Origin: Symsagittifera roscoffensis
Taxonomy: Eukaryota; Xenacoelomorpha; Acoela; Convolutidae
Length of the DNA: 64,000 bases
NCBI RefSeq assembly: GCF_963678635.1
Contig: NC_087067.1
Span: 55,116,456-55,180,455, forward strand
Direction of reading: 5' to 3'
The notes beneath the pieces are model-generated. The model was not told the DNA's origin. It worked only from the letters and a program-made list of their open reading frames with translations, and made no database searches. The position numbers and the translations under genes are program-made. Below are positions 43,231 to 55,650 of this stretch, piece by piece. Each line of letters starts with the position of its first letter. The first letter of the stretch is position 1.

Positions 43231-46200
43231 AATGGTTTGGCTCAGGGGCTTCCAGTTCTATTGTAAGTTCTCAAAGTTATCGTCGGATTTGAATTGGCAA
43301 GCTAGAATTAGTCGCTTTCATTCCTGGTTTCACATCTGATTTTACTTTTTAAGAAACCTGTTGAACTTTTATCCAAACGGAATGTCGATTCTAGACCTAG
43401 TAGCACAAATGGACCTGGTAGAGGCACAAAAATCGAGGTTGATAGACGTAATCACAAACAGTTGTATGACCATAGCGTCTTTCAAAATGCTGAGTAACCA
43501 GCAACTAATGGAATTAGGGTTTCCCTTACCTGCTATCCTGGAGTTAATGGCCCTCATAGAGAAAAAGAGTGAAACTGCTGCAATAACGGTGACGCCGCTA
43601 GTGGTCTCAAATAAGGAGAACCTTGTAGAACTCCCAGGGCCGAGTAGTTTTTACACTCCGGGCAAAGTGGCGGAGCTCACGGCGTGCGAGTTCAAACAGA
43701 GAACATCGCATATTGATTGTGGGACGCGAGCAGGCTTATTGCAGTTGAACAGATTTCTAGTGGACGAAATTGTAGAGGTTAAAGTTTATATATAAGCATC
43801 ACAATTTCTTGTTAATTTTATTTAACCGAACTTTAATTTTAGCGCTTACCGAAAGAGAAAAATTTATGGCCGGATAGCGCACTGAAAGAAAGGTACGCAA
43901 AAATCGCGGTAGAGGCGTATCCAGCACTGAAGTCTCTTGACAGTAGCTGTCCCCACGTAATTCTTTTTCTGATACGTACCAGAAAATTGTTTCTTGTTAT
44001 TTAAGTAATATGCATAGTTTTTTAAGGCGGTGTTCTACAAGCCGTTCTTTAAAATAAAGCTCATGGGAGACAAATACCAACCATATCCCCAATCCGGTCT
44101 CATAGAAGAGAATTTGAAATCACGGCGCGCTGAGCGGCAACGACAGGAGATCGCAAAGCAGCAATCTAAAGGTATATTATATATAATCGTTTGGATAATC
44201 GAAAATTGTTTTTCATATCCGATATTTTTGATCTTGATTAATTCCATTTGATCAGGATTGGAAATAGTACGAAAAAGAAAAAGAAGAAGTGTCGCGAGTG
44301 AGCTTCAGGACGTAGACTTAAAGGAGCTTGTGGAGAAGTTCGGTGAAAACATAGATTATAGCGAGACAAGGAATTGTTGGAATGAAGCATTGCGGCTTCG
44401 TTCTCTTAAGCAAGTTGTGAAGTCTTGTCGGGATTCAGTTTGCAAGTTGGAATTTTTTGGCTGTCCGGTCTTCAGTTCTGCTTCTGTACCCTGTGGGATT
44501 TGCAATTGCGCTTGTTCACTTCAGCAAACTGTGAAGTCTTTTCGGACTTCAGTTTGCTTGTTAGAACTGTGCGGTTACTTTCTTTTCTTTTGTTTTTTTT
44601 GGATTATGTTGGAATGAAGCATTGCGGCTTCGTTTTCTTAAGCAAATTGTCGGGCTTCAGTTTGCAAGTTGGAGTTTTTTGGCTGTCCGGTCTTCAGTTC
44701 TGCTTCTGTACCCTGTGGGATTTGCAATTGCGCTTGTTCACTTCAGCAAACTGTGAAGTCTTTTCGGACTTCAGTTTGCTCGTTAGAACTGTGCGGTTAC
44801 CTACTTTTCTTTTCTGTTTTTTGAATTGTTGGAATGAAGCATTGCGGCTTCGTTCTCTTAAGCAAGTTGTGAAGTCTTGTCGGGATTCAGTTTGCAAGTT
44901 GGAATTTTTTGGCTGTCCGGTCTTCAGTTCTGCTTCTGTACCCTGTGGGATTTGCAATTGTGCATGTTCACTTCGGCAAACTGAAGTCTTTTCGGACTTC
45001 AATTTGCTCGTTAGAACTGTGCGGTTGCCTACTTTTCTTTTGTTTTTTGGATTATGTCGGAATGAAGCATTGCGGCTTCGTTCTCTTAAGCAAATTGTGA
45101 AGTTTTGTCGGGCTTCAGTTTGCAAGTTGGAACTTTGGCTGTCCGGTCCTCAGTTCTGCTTCTATACCCTGTGGGATTTGCAATTGCGCTTGTTCACTTC
45201 AGCAAACTGTGAAGTCTTTTCGGACTTCAGTTTGCTTGTTAGAACTGTGCGGTTACTTTCTTTTCTGTTTTTTGGATTATGTTGGAATGAAGCATTGCGG
45301 CTTCGTTCTCTTAAGCAAGTTGTGAAGTCTTGTCGGGATTCAGTTTGCAAGTTGGAATTTTTTGGCTGTCCGGTCTTCAGTTCTGCTTCTGTACCCTGTG
45401 GGATTTGCAATTGCGCATGTTCACTTCAGCAAACTGTGAAGTCTTTTCGGACTTCAGTTTGCTAGTTAGAACTGTGCGGTTACCTACTCTTCTTTTCTGT
45501 TTTTTGGATTATATTAGAATGAAGCATTGCGGCTTCGTTCTCTTAAGCAAATTGTGAAGTTTTGTCGGGCTTCAGTTCGCACATTGGAATGGTTTGGCTC
45601 AGGGGCTTCCAGTTCTATTGTAAGTTCTCAAAGTTATCGTCGGATTTGAATTGGCAAGCTAGAATTAGTCGCTTTCATTCCTGGTTTCACATCTGATTTT
45701 ACTTTTTAAGAAACCTGTTGAACTTTTATCCAAACGGAATGTCGATTCTAGACCTAGTAGCACAAATGGACCTGGTAGAGGCACAAAAATCGAGGTTGAT
45801 AGACGTAATCACAAACAGTTGTATGACCATAGCGTCTTTCAAAATGCTGAGTAACCAGCAACTAATGGAATTAGGGTTTCCCTTACCTGCTATCCTGGAG
45901 TTAATGGCCCTCATAGAGAAAAAGAGTGAAACTGCTGCAATAACGGTGACGCCGCTAGTGGTCTCAAATAAGGAGAACCTTGTAGAACTCCCAGGGCCGA
46001 GTAGTTTTTACACTCCGGGCAAAGTGGCGGAGCTCACGGCGTGCGAGTTCAAACAGAGAACATCGCATATTGATTGTGGGACGCGAGCAGGCTTATTGCA
46101 GTTGAACAGATTTCTAGTGGACGAAATTGTAGAGGTTAAAGTTTATATATAAGCATCACAATTTCTTGTTAATTTTATTTAACCGAACTTTAATTTTAGC

Positions 46201-46727
46201 GCTTACCGAAAGAGAAAAATTTATGGCCGGATAGCGCACTGAAAGAAAGGTACGCAAAAATCGCGGTAGAGGCGTATCCAGCACTGAAGTCTCTTGACAG
46301 TAGCTGTCCCCACGTAATTCTTTTTCTGATACGTACCAGAAAATTGTTTCTTGTTATTTAAGTAATATGCATAGTTTTTTAAGGCGGTGTTCTACAAGCC
46401 GTTCTTTAAAATAAAGCTCATGGGAGACAAATACCAACCATATCCCCAATCCGGTCTCATAGAAGAGAATTTGAAATCACGGCGCGCTGAGCGGCAACGA
46501 CAGGAGATCGCAAAGCAGCAATCTAAAGGTATATTATATATAATCGTTTGGATAATCGAAAATTGTTTTTCATATCCGATATTTTTGATCTTGATTAATT
46601 CCATTTGATCAGGATTGGAAATAGTACGAAAAAGAAAAAGAAGAAGTGTCGCGAGTGAGCTTCAGGACGTAGACTTAAAGGAGCTTGTGGAGAAGTTCGG
46701 TGAAAACATAGATTATAGCGAGACAAG
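42014..46727 (+). repeat. 2357-bp tandem segmental duplication across the satellite-gene boundary
   Basis: Copy 1 is 42014-44370 and copy 2 is 44371-46727. Each contains about 1.2 kb of the hairpin satellite followed by the first four exons of the SAM-like gene. At 44370/44371 the fourth exon of copy 1 (...GAGACAAG) is joined directly to satellite sequence (GAATTGTTGG). The gene part looks identical in both copies; a few single-base differences are visible in the satellite part (for example GGCCTTGTTTTC against GGCTTCGTTTTC). Confidence 0.93.
43382..44370 (+). pseudogene. truncated 5' copy of the SAM-like gene
   Basis: The exons at 43382-43777, 43843-43956, 44027-44171 and 44256-44370 repeat those of the complete gene 2357 bp downstream. 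The fourth exon runs into satellite sequence at 44371 and reaches a stop only after 82 unrelated codons. The last four exons are missing. The splice sites of the first three introns are intact, so a short chimeric transcript could still be made. Confidence 0.8.
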
Positions 46728-47692
46728 GAAGCGTACTATTCTTTACCGAAAGAATTTATTGTGCTCAAAAGGCACAATAAATTATGATAACTATCTATAT
46801 ATAATTGGGTTGAACGTGAAGGTGAAAAATGAGGCAAGTAGTTTGTTTGTTTTTTGCTTCAAAGTTACTTTTTTAAAGCTAAAATCCTAGTTTTGTTTAA
46901 CTAGCTGAATGAGGAGTTTAAATTGTGGGTACCTCAATGTGTGGAAGACACATTTGCGCATCTCTTTGCCCCATTGGTAACCAAAGTGATGCGGTATGCG
47001 TCCAATGCACCACATGAAGCCATTGACTCAATAACTGCTTTGCGGTTGAATAGATGTAGGTATTTGAGCGCCCTTTCAATATTGTTTTTAGGATTTCTTA
47101 TTTGTTTTGATGGTTATCTAGACCCCGATGCCGAGTTTGCCCTAAGGTGCCTCGCTTCTCTTGCTCCGGCTAAGCAAGCAACAGGAGTAAAGAACAGGCG
47201 GAGTATTCCAGAAGCTATCCGCGCCTGTCGGGAGAGTTTTATAGTAGATATCCCGGTAATTTATTCCCTGCGTTTTTCATACAATATCCTACCTCTGAGC
47301 AAGTTTATTAATCTAAAAACACTGTATAGGATTTGGGTAACCTAGAGTTCCTGGCTAACCAAAAAGAAATGGGGACAATTCTTTGTACCACTGTGCAGGT
47401 AAATTATTTTCGCATATGGTATACTTGTGAGTGAGGTGTCATTCAATTTCTGCGTTTTTAGACGTTCGTTGTTGGACCAAAAGGCGTCATTGAAGTTGAC
47501 GATGTGTTTGGTGCCATAGATACAGCTTTTCGGCTGTTCTTTGTCCTCAACAGGCGGTATCCTGATACCACGTCTGTTCTGTGGGGCTTCATACAAAGTG
47601 TGGTATTTAAAATACCACTGATTCGTGTGCCAACTCAAGTTGACTTCTTGGCGCGGAAAATCAACCAGGAGGTCGAAAGTCCCGAAATTTGA
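45739..47692 (+). CDS. eight-exon gene, N-terminal SAM-like protein (transposon companion type)
   Basis: My model joins 45739-46134, 46200-46313, 46384-46528, 46613-46833, 46905-47055, 47122-47255, 47330-47398 and 47462-47692. The phases agree throughout and give 486 residues. The intron at 46834 has a GC donor (GAG|GCAAGT); the others are GT-AG, 63-84 nt. Residues ~1-65 (SILDLVAQMDLVEAQKS... LMELGFPLPAILELMALIEK) look like a SAM-type helical domain. The middle part (LWPDSALKERYAKIAVEAYP, then a Lys/Arg-rich stretch) resembles companion proteins of animal transposons that I recall from fish and insects. An AG at 45710 just upstream suggests a further 5' exon. Function is unknown; a role beside the downstream transposase gene is inferred. 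Confidence 0.7.
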
Positions 47693-48076
47693 ACTTTGTT
47701 GTTAAATGATATACCACGGTTTTGCTCTGTTTTATACTATTTCATAGGAGACAGAAATATTGTTTTGCTACTACTTTTTCTTATAATTGCAGCAGCTGTT
47801 TTGCTAATGTTGTTGGAACAAAGTCCATTAAGAGCTTTTTTTTCAGAAAGTCATTTGAAATTCTGTACGAATCGCTGAATTTGGTAGTTGGTTTCGACAC
47901 TTGCTGCACTTATTCTGGGAAGGGTTAGTTTATGACTGTGTACCTCGATAATCTGTCCGGAAGGTTGTTCATTAGTATTGCCAGATGCATGGATTGTCTT
48001 CATAATAAATTAATTGGAATGCGATGTCTTAGTTATTCTTGGAATTATCTTGTTTTTTTTTGAAAATGTTGTAGGA

Positions 48077-51000
48077 ATGGAGCAAAAAATCAATGTTGAG
48101 AATTGTGTGCAGGAGTACTCCGCAGTTTCAAGTGCTGACTGGATTTTGTTAGAAACGTTGATCGATCAAGATGGGAAACGAAGTCATCGGGCCGTTACTG
48201 AAGCGGAGAGAATTCCGGTTGATGAAGGGTCTTCTCTTTTTCAATACATGAATCAAATGTATCAGGGAGTATTGAATTATATTTCTTTCGAAGTTGACAC
48301 TAGGTTTTGCGAAGATACGAAAAGGGGTTATGTAGGATATAAAACCGTTGCGAAAGTAGAGCTTCCGTCAAATACCTTGATACCGCATTTAATGGGAATC
48401 GTTGCGAATTGTCCTGGGCATGTTGCAGAAAACCCCGAGTTGAATTACTCAATTTTCGTTAAAGATGGTTGTTCTTACTCAATGCAAGGACCGATTTCTT
48501 TTGTCAATCATGAGTGTGAGCCAAATTGTAGTTACGAAGTTCAAAAAGGCAAAAAGGGCGTGGTGTTTCTGCGAACTCTTGTTAATATTGAAAAAGGATC
48601 TGAAATAACGGTTAAGTATGGTAAGTCTTTTTTTGGAGCCAATATGGAATTTTGCCTGTGTCCTCACAGCAAGTATCACACATCAAAGCAGGTAAGCAAG
48701 GTAACGTCAAGACCCCCAAAAAGAACGCGGTCTGGTAAATGCTTCTATGTTAACGTGGAAAACAACGAACCTAATCTTGTGAGAATCAACGAGTGTCAAG
48801 TAGAACAAAGTACTGTAGGTGCTTCCTTTAACAGTCTAGAAAGTTCAGAAGTTGAAAACTTAAGCATTGAAAATAACCATGCAACTGAGGTAACACAAAA
48901 TACTGAAATAACAGAAAATGCAGGTGATCAAATAACATGTATCAGCAAAATACCAACAAGTTCCACGGACACTGATGAAATTTCCAATGTGGGGTGTGAA
49001 GTAAAACAAAGTACTGTAAATATTGCTTTTAACAATCTAGAAAGTTCGGAAGTCGAAAACTTAAGCATTGAAAATAAAAATGCACATGAGGTAACAGAAA
49101 AGACTGAAATAACAGAAAATGCAGGTGATCAATTAACCTGTATTAGCAAAATATCAACTTGTTTTTTGGACAATGATAAAATTTACAATGTGTCCCAGCA
49201 AACTAACTCTGCTCTCAATTTAGATTCAAACATTGCATCTGGATCGCGTAAGTCTTCCAGAAACAGGTTTGCCGCAGTAAAAAGTTTATACAACGATGAC
49301 TTGTTTACCCTTGATTGTAACATATGCCCTGTACCAGTTAGACTCAGTAATGTAAACTTGATGCAGCATTTCAGTTTGTTGCACAAAAAAGAAGTTACTT
49401 TTGACTGTCCTTTGGAGGGATGTGGGAGAAGTTATACGGGTTTTTTTACATTCAATAGACATATTTTGCAGCATGAAACAGAATTGGCTCTTAACCGATG
49501 TAACCTAGCCGATGAAGTTTTGATGAATGATAATTTAAATGTTATATGCAATAACACGCCAATTTTTCAACTTGAAAACAGTGCTGGTTCGAATGGAAGT
49601 GAAATCAGTATCATCAAAACCAATGAAATTGTTGAATCAATAGAAACAAATAATTTTCAACTAGTTTCAGAAACATCCTCAGGAACTACGGATTGCTTCA
49701 GAACAGGTATGATAACTCAAAGTAGTTCGGCTGTGCAGCGAAAGAGTTATATTTGGACAAGAGCTAAGTTTTCAACTCAAAAAAGGGAAAATCATTCTTG
49801 TAAGTTTGAAGGTTGTAGTAGCCGTGCTGTAAGTGTTGCAAATTTTGATCATCATGTTGGCAAATATCATGGAAATGCAAAAAACTGGCCTTGTGCTTTC
49901 TGTTATCGAGTGTTTGGTTCTCGTAGTGTTTTGAGAAAACATGTAAGAATACATCGTTCTGAAACTGAAAATGAACCACCTGCATGCGATTTTTCAAGCA
50001 AGGATCTATCTTTTGATAAAAGTACACCCAATCCTATTCTAACTGATGAAATGAATATTGATGTATCACGAAATTTTAGTCGTTTCTGTGATGGTTCTTT
50101 TGGTCGTGAGCTGCTTTTCAAGTCTTTGCACTGCTCTTCAAATAATTGGAAGCAAAGTTTCGATTTTATGGAAAATGCTCATAATGTAGCTAGTGACATG
50201 ATTGATAACTTTTTAAGAGCACTGATAGAGATTGGTTCAATGGTACCGAACGTAAATGATTGTGCAATATACACCAATTTGAAAAGTTCTTGTGAAAATT
50301 TTTGTTTTTCGTCTGAGAGTAACCAATATCAACTTCTAAAGTTTTTGAAATATCAAAAATCCTTTGTCATGTCAACCGATTTAAAGTTTGGCAATACATG
50401 TGAGTCGAGAAACATAGGAGGTATGACGGTATATCGTGAAGTTCAAAAAAATGGTCAGTTCATCTCTATTTCTCAAGTGTTGAAAAATGTCATATTCGAA
50501 CATGATGAAATTCTTGATGTATGCATTTTGTATAGTAAGTTTTTAGATAAACTAAGTAACGACGGAATTCTTTTAGATTGTATGCAAACGGAAGGACGTT
50601 TTAAAGTCAATTCTAATGTGGACGTACTAGATTTACCTAATATTGAAGCTTCTGTTTTTGATTCCAATTCTGATAAGATTTTTGACGTGTACCTGCAACT
50701 TTATTTTGATGAAGTTGAGCCGGTTAATCCCATTGGCACAAGAACAACCATTCATAAATTAGGCTGTTTTTATTGGACATTAAGCAATCTCCCCCCATGG
50801 ATTTCATCTGACATGCGCATGATGCATGTTGTTGCATTTGTTGCCTACCTTGATATTGTAGAATTTGGTTTTAGCGAAGTTTTAAATACAATAAGTGAAG
50901 ATCTCAAACAACTTGAAAAAGGAATGAAAATTTTAACCAGAAGTGGAAAGGAATTTATTTTGTTTGGCAAAGGCATGACTTTTGTGGCTGACAATTTAGC

Positions 51001-52400
51001 GTATAATGCAGTTATGGGTTTTAACGAAAGTTTTTCTGCGGGTAGTTGTTGCTCTAAGTGTGTAATTCCTCAATCCATGTTTAAAGATAGACACGAAGAA
51101 TGTTTTGACGAGTTGAGAACCCCATCCAGATTTATTGAAAATTTCGAGCAGAAGTGTAACGGTGTCAAGCGTGTTTGTGAATTAAAAACAAATTTTTTCA
51201 ACCCCTACGAAAATTTCACAGGTGATTTACATCATGACATTTTCCAAGGCGGTCTTATGCACACTTTAAGAGTTGTCTTGAATGATTTAATTCCTGATTA
51301 CCTGACAATTAATGATTTAAATTATAGGATTAATCATTTTGGTTATGGTCGTGATATTGACGGAAAGCCTTCAGAAATAAGTTATGATCGGGTTAAGGAT
51401 AAAAGTGCCGGGCATTTCAAGCAGAAGTATGACCAAATGTTTACTCTGTTCCGTTTTCTGCCTCTGATAATTGGCGATTTTATCCCGGTTATGGATGATA
51501 CATGGTTGTTTTTGTTGGACTATTTGTATCTTATTTCTTATCTAATGAGTCCTGCCTTTTTAGAAGCCGACTATCAAGTTCTTGGCGTTTTAATTCGTAA
51601 GTTTTGTCTGAATAATTTCTTTTCAGCTAAGAAACTTAAAGAAAAGAAACTGAAGTTATTGTTTAGAGCAACATTTGGCTGCCTTCAGGGAGATGTATCC
51701 AGCAGAGTCCATAATTTTCAAGCAGCACAAATTGATCCATTATCCTCGCATTCTCAAATCATCAGGACCCTTTTTGTATCAAAGTGTTCTGAAATACGAA
51801 AGAAAGCATATTTTTGTAAAACATATAGCCGATAACACCAATAATTTTAAAAATATATGTAAGACTATAGCTGTTAGACATCAGTTGAATCAATTTCTTG
51901 ATTGGCGCGACTCTGTTCCCAGAAAAAGCGAACATTTCCCGAATGGGAAAGTGGTTACCGTGTCTGATGAGCTAGCCCATTGTTTTTACCCTGAAGTTTT
52001 CCCAAACAATGAGGTCTTTGAATCTCGAAGTGTTTTTATTCAAGGTACCCGATACTCAGTTGACGATGTGCTAATTTTATCCTTAGAAAATGCTGACCCT
52101 TTGACTCCAAATTTTTGTCAAATTAAACGTATTTTAAGCTCCAATGATTCAATTTTTTTTGTTTCGTCCAAACTCAAATTAGAACATTATGAGCACCATT
52201 CAAGATCGTTTTTAGTAACTCAGTCCCAAAAAGATAACACTCAAGTTGTACGCCATAAAGAATTATTCGATTTTGATCCGCTATCGCTGCATCATTGCTT
52301 CCTTGCGTCTTGCTCGTTTTTTCACGTTGTCCTACGCAATCGTCTTGTTTTTAATAATTACGCATCTTACTTTGAATCCTTCAGTTGTAGCTCTGATTAG
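48077..52400 (+). CDS. SET domain / C2H2 finger / Tnp2-like transposase fusion, two exons
   Basis: Exons 48077-51596 and 51667-52400 encode about 1417 residues; the 70-nt intron has a GTAAGT donor and a TTTAG acceptor and keeps the frame. Residues ~70-200 form a SET domain: GPISFVNHECEPNCSY and GSEITVKYG match its two pseudoknot motifs, followed by CLC. Residues ~260-390 are a polar linker with a tandem 66-residue duplication. C2H2 fingers lie near 413, 442, 574 and 605. Residues ~860 onward resemble the CACTA/EnSpm Tnp2 core: DVYLQLYFDEVEPVNPIG, then LPPWISSDMR, a CxxC segment, GDLHHDIFQGGLMH, and IIFKQHKLIHYPR after the intron. The likely role is a transposase that also modifies or reads chromatin. 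An acceptor TTGTAG directly before the ATG implies a 5' leader exon. No internal stop is seen. Confidence 0.75.
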
Positions 52401-52459
52401 CTCGTCTTGTGTTATAAACTTCACCTATTGAATTGTTAATTGACTTTTAGAGTGAAATT

Positions 52460-53101
52460 ATGAGTGTCAGAAAACTTAACTTCCCACCTAAACTACTATC
52501 CCCAAAAGAACAGGAAGAGAATGAAATTTTTAGCATGCTGCACTACATGTTTTATATTATAACTGTGAATTATAGTGATTTTTTGGATGACAAAATTCTG
52601 TTTGTTGGTGATTCTAATATGAAATACGCATATAATGCTACGAAAGACTTCGATCTCTTTAATAAATATAATATAGCTGTAAACAGTAGATCAGGACGAT
52701 GCGCTCGACACCTTCAATCTATCTATCCAGAAATCGTTTGGTTTAAATATATTGTAATAATAGTTGGTAATAATGATTTTAATAATACGGACAATGCACA
52801 ACTAATTAAATATTATAAAGATTTGCGTGACCATATACCCGAGTTAAACATAAAGCAGTATGTCAAATTTGTTGAACTACTTCCGAGGAAAGACCATAAT
52901 GCGGAAGCTCTGAAGGCATTCAACAGAAAACTGAAGGAGTCTTTAGCCTCTGATATTATTCCAAACAACTCTATTTCTCCTTGTCATTTCAGAGACGACG
53001 AACATTACCATCTGAAACCGGAATTTTTTGGCAAATTTGCAAAGTTAATGGCCAACTGTTGTAGAATTATGATGGAAAAAGTTGTTACGAAGGAAATCTA
53101 A
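52460..53101 (+). CDS. SGNH/GDSL-type hydrolase
   Basis: This 213-residue, single-exon protein starts at ATG 52460, 60 nt after the transposase-like gene. Block I is ILFVGDSNM (Ser52), block III is IVGNNDF (Asn105) and block V is DDEHYHL near residues 179-185. These are the nucleophile, oxyanion and Asp/His elements of SGNH esterases. No signal peptide is evident, so the protein probably works inside the cell. Such esterase domains occur in several animal mobile elements, for example the first protein of CR1/L2-type LINEs. Here the protein stands alone next to a DNA-transposon gene. Substrate unknown. Confidence 0.75.
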   Translation: MSVRKLNFPPKLLSPKEQEENEIFSMLHYMFYIITVNYSDFLDDKILFVGDSNMKYAYNATKDFDLFNKYNIAVNSRSGRCARHLQSIYPEIVWFKYIVIIVGNNDFNNTDNAQLIKYYKDLRDHIPELNIKQYVKFVELLPRKDHNAEALKAFNRKLKESLASDIIPNNSISPCHFRDDEHYHLKPEFFGKFAKLMANCCRIMMEKVVTKEI

Positions 53102-53269
53102 ATATCGCAAGAACAGTCCTCCCTTTAAGAAAAAACAAAAAAGGTAGCCCAAAACGAATCAAAATCTATTTTTCATGTCCATGATTCCAAAACTGCAAAG
53201 ACTTTATAGGTAAAAAAATCAAAATATTCGTATAGCTGCTTGTTTTCATTCATTCAAAAAAATCATAAA

Positions 53270-55650
53270 AAACAATAAATTTGCAAAACTTAAAAAGGCT
53301 ACTTTTGGCGTTATTTAATTGTTTGTTGTCTCTGCTTTTTTAATCAAGAAAAGTACTTTTAAAATTCTTCAAAAAAATTAGAAAATCAAAAAATTTGTTG
53401 GTTTTTCTTCAATTCAAGAGCTACTTTCGAAAAAAATTTAAAAAACGTCTAAAAATGAAAAAAAAAATGAAAGTTTTTATGCTTAACCGGATCTTTGTCA
53501 TAATTTTTGTATTTGGAATATTTTAAATGCTTCTCTCTTTTCTTTTATGTTTTGTACTTTGTGTTATTTGTTGTCTAGTGATTAACTTCAAAGCCTGATT
53601 TGTACCTTTTTGATATTGTATCTTCCAGATAGAACAAAAAACTTCGCAAAAAAGTCCAAAAGTTTGCAAAACCTAGAAAAAGCTTACTTTTGGCGTTACT
53701 TAATCGACTGTTGTCTCTCTATACTTATTTAATTTGCATGCTTAATCAAGAAAAGTACATTAAAAAAAATTGTCCATTGTTCTTCTTCCATTCAAAAGCT
53801 CGTTCAAAAAAAATAAAAAAAAGTCTTTAAAGAAAAAAATTCTAGGCCTAATTGGATCTTTGTCATAATTTTTGTAACCGGAATTTTATAAATGCTTCTC
53901 TCTCTTTGGTTTCATGTATTTGTACTTCAATTTAAAGCCTGATATGTATTTTTCTGATATTGCATCTTTTTGATAGAACATCTTTTTTGGGCTTTACGGT
54001 CTTACTCTTAATTTGCATCAGTTATAAATTTTAGTTAGATTCTTGTTTGAGGTCGAATCTTTATCGGGTTATCTTGAAATCAGGGTCATTATTTTTTTTG
54101 TTTTTCATATTTTGAACCAGATCTTTTGCGATCGTAACTTAAGGGGAATCATGCACATGTTGTTCAGGCTAACCCATATATAATAATTAATAGCTTTGAA
54201 ATTGGAGTGAATCTTAAAGCCTTTAAATAGCCAAGGTGACTTACTTCAAAGTCTGTCCGAAGTCAGTAGCTTTGAAATTGACCCTGATTTGCTGTTGAAA
54301 CTTTTTCGGGTTTAATTTCATTCATTGTCAATGCATAACTACAATTTCAATAGCTACTAACTTTGTTGATCTAAATAAACAGTTGAGGTTGAAAATCTTT
54401 TCAGTTTAATCATCTTCTGTGTATAATTTTCGTGCTTGTGTTGTGTAGTTCGAATCAGATCCCTTCCCTCTTACTTTAACCGGAATCTTTCTCTTGTTGT
54501 TCATTCTATTTCATATTTAATACTTAACCATTTGATGAATAAAGTTGTCTTAAAGCCCTAAAAATCACCAAGCTTGCTAATTTCAAAAGGAAATTTTGTT
54601 CTGATCTTTCGGTTTTCCCAAATGTGTCAGAAGTTAGTAGCTTTAGAGTTGACTCTGATTTGGAGTTGAAACCTTTTCGGGTTTACTTGCAATCAGGGTC
54701 AATGCATAACCATGATTTGAATAGCTACTAACTTTGTTATTCTGAATAAATAGTTGAGGTTCGAAACCTTTTCGGGTTGATCATCTTCTGTTTATAATTT
54801 TTCATGTTCGTGTTGTGTAGTTTAAACCAGATCTCTTCCCTCTTACATTAACCGGAATCTTTTTCTTGTTGTTTATTCTCTTTCATATTTAATACTTAAA
54901 CATTTGATGAATAAATTTGTCGTAAAGCCCTAATATTCACCAAGCTTGCTTATTTGAAAGTAAAGTTTTGTTCTGGCCTTTCAGTTTTTTCAAATGTGTC
55001 AGAAGTTAGTAGCTTTAAAGTTGACTCTGATTTGGAGTTGAAACTTTTTCGGGTTTACTTGCAATCAGGGGCAATGCTTAACCAAGATTTGAATAGCTAC
55101 TTACTTTGTTAATCAAATAAACAGTTGAGGTTCGAAATCTTTTCGGGTTGATCATCTTCTGTTTGTCATTTTGCATGTTCGTGTTGTGTAGTTTGAGCCA
55201 GATCTTTTCACTCTTACTTTAACCGGAATCTTTCTCTTGCTGTTCATTCTAATTCTTATTTTATACTTAACTATTTAATGAATAAACTTAGTCATGAAGC
55301 CCTAAATTTAACCAAGCTTGCTTATTTGAAATTGAAATTTTTTCTGGCCTCTCGGTTCTCTCAAATGTGCCAGAAGTTAGTAGCTTTAAACTGACTCTGA
55401 TTTGGAGTTGAAACTTTTTCGGGTTTACTTGCAATCAGGGGCAATGCTTAACCATGATTTGAATAGCTACTAACTTTGTTAATTAAATAAACAGTTGAGG
55501 CTCGAAACTTTTTCGGGTTGAGTATCTTCCGATTATATCTTTCAATTTTGTGATGTGAAGTTTTAATCAGATCTCTGCCCTCCTATTTAACCGGAATCTT
55601 TCACTTGTTTTTCGTTCTAATTCAAGTTTCATAATTAGCTATTCTTTTGA
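53270..55650. repeat. ~370-bp diverged tandem satellite
   Basis: The landmark GTGTTGTGTAGTT recurs near 54438, 54808 and 55180, with ACCGGAATCTTT about 45-50 bp behind it. Two more diverged units with GGATCTTTGTCATAATTTTTGTA appear near 53490 and 53860. The period is about 370 bp, with six or seven units. The array follows the hydrolase gene directly. No gene is seen. Confidence 0.8.

Noticed and set aside
36843-45465. Frames of up to 470 codons with Cys/Phe-rich repeats on the plus strand and Arg/Asn-rich repeats on the minus strand
   Set aside because: They come from the 228-bp satellite, are open in several frames at once, shift frame between unit lengths of 226-230 bp and match no protein I know.
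51597-51700. Frameshift mutation in the transposase-like gene
   Set aside because: A 70-nt GT-AG intron with consensus sites restores the frame, so a mutation is not needed.
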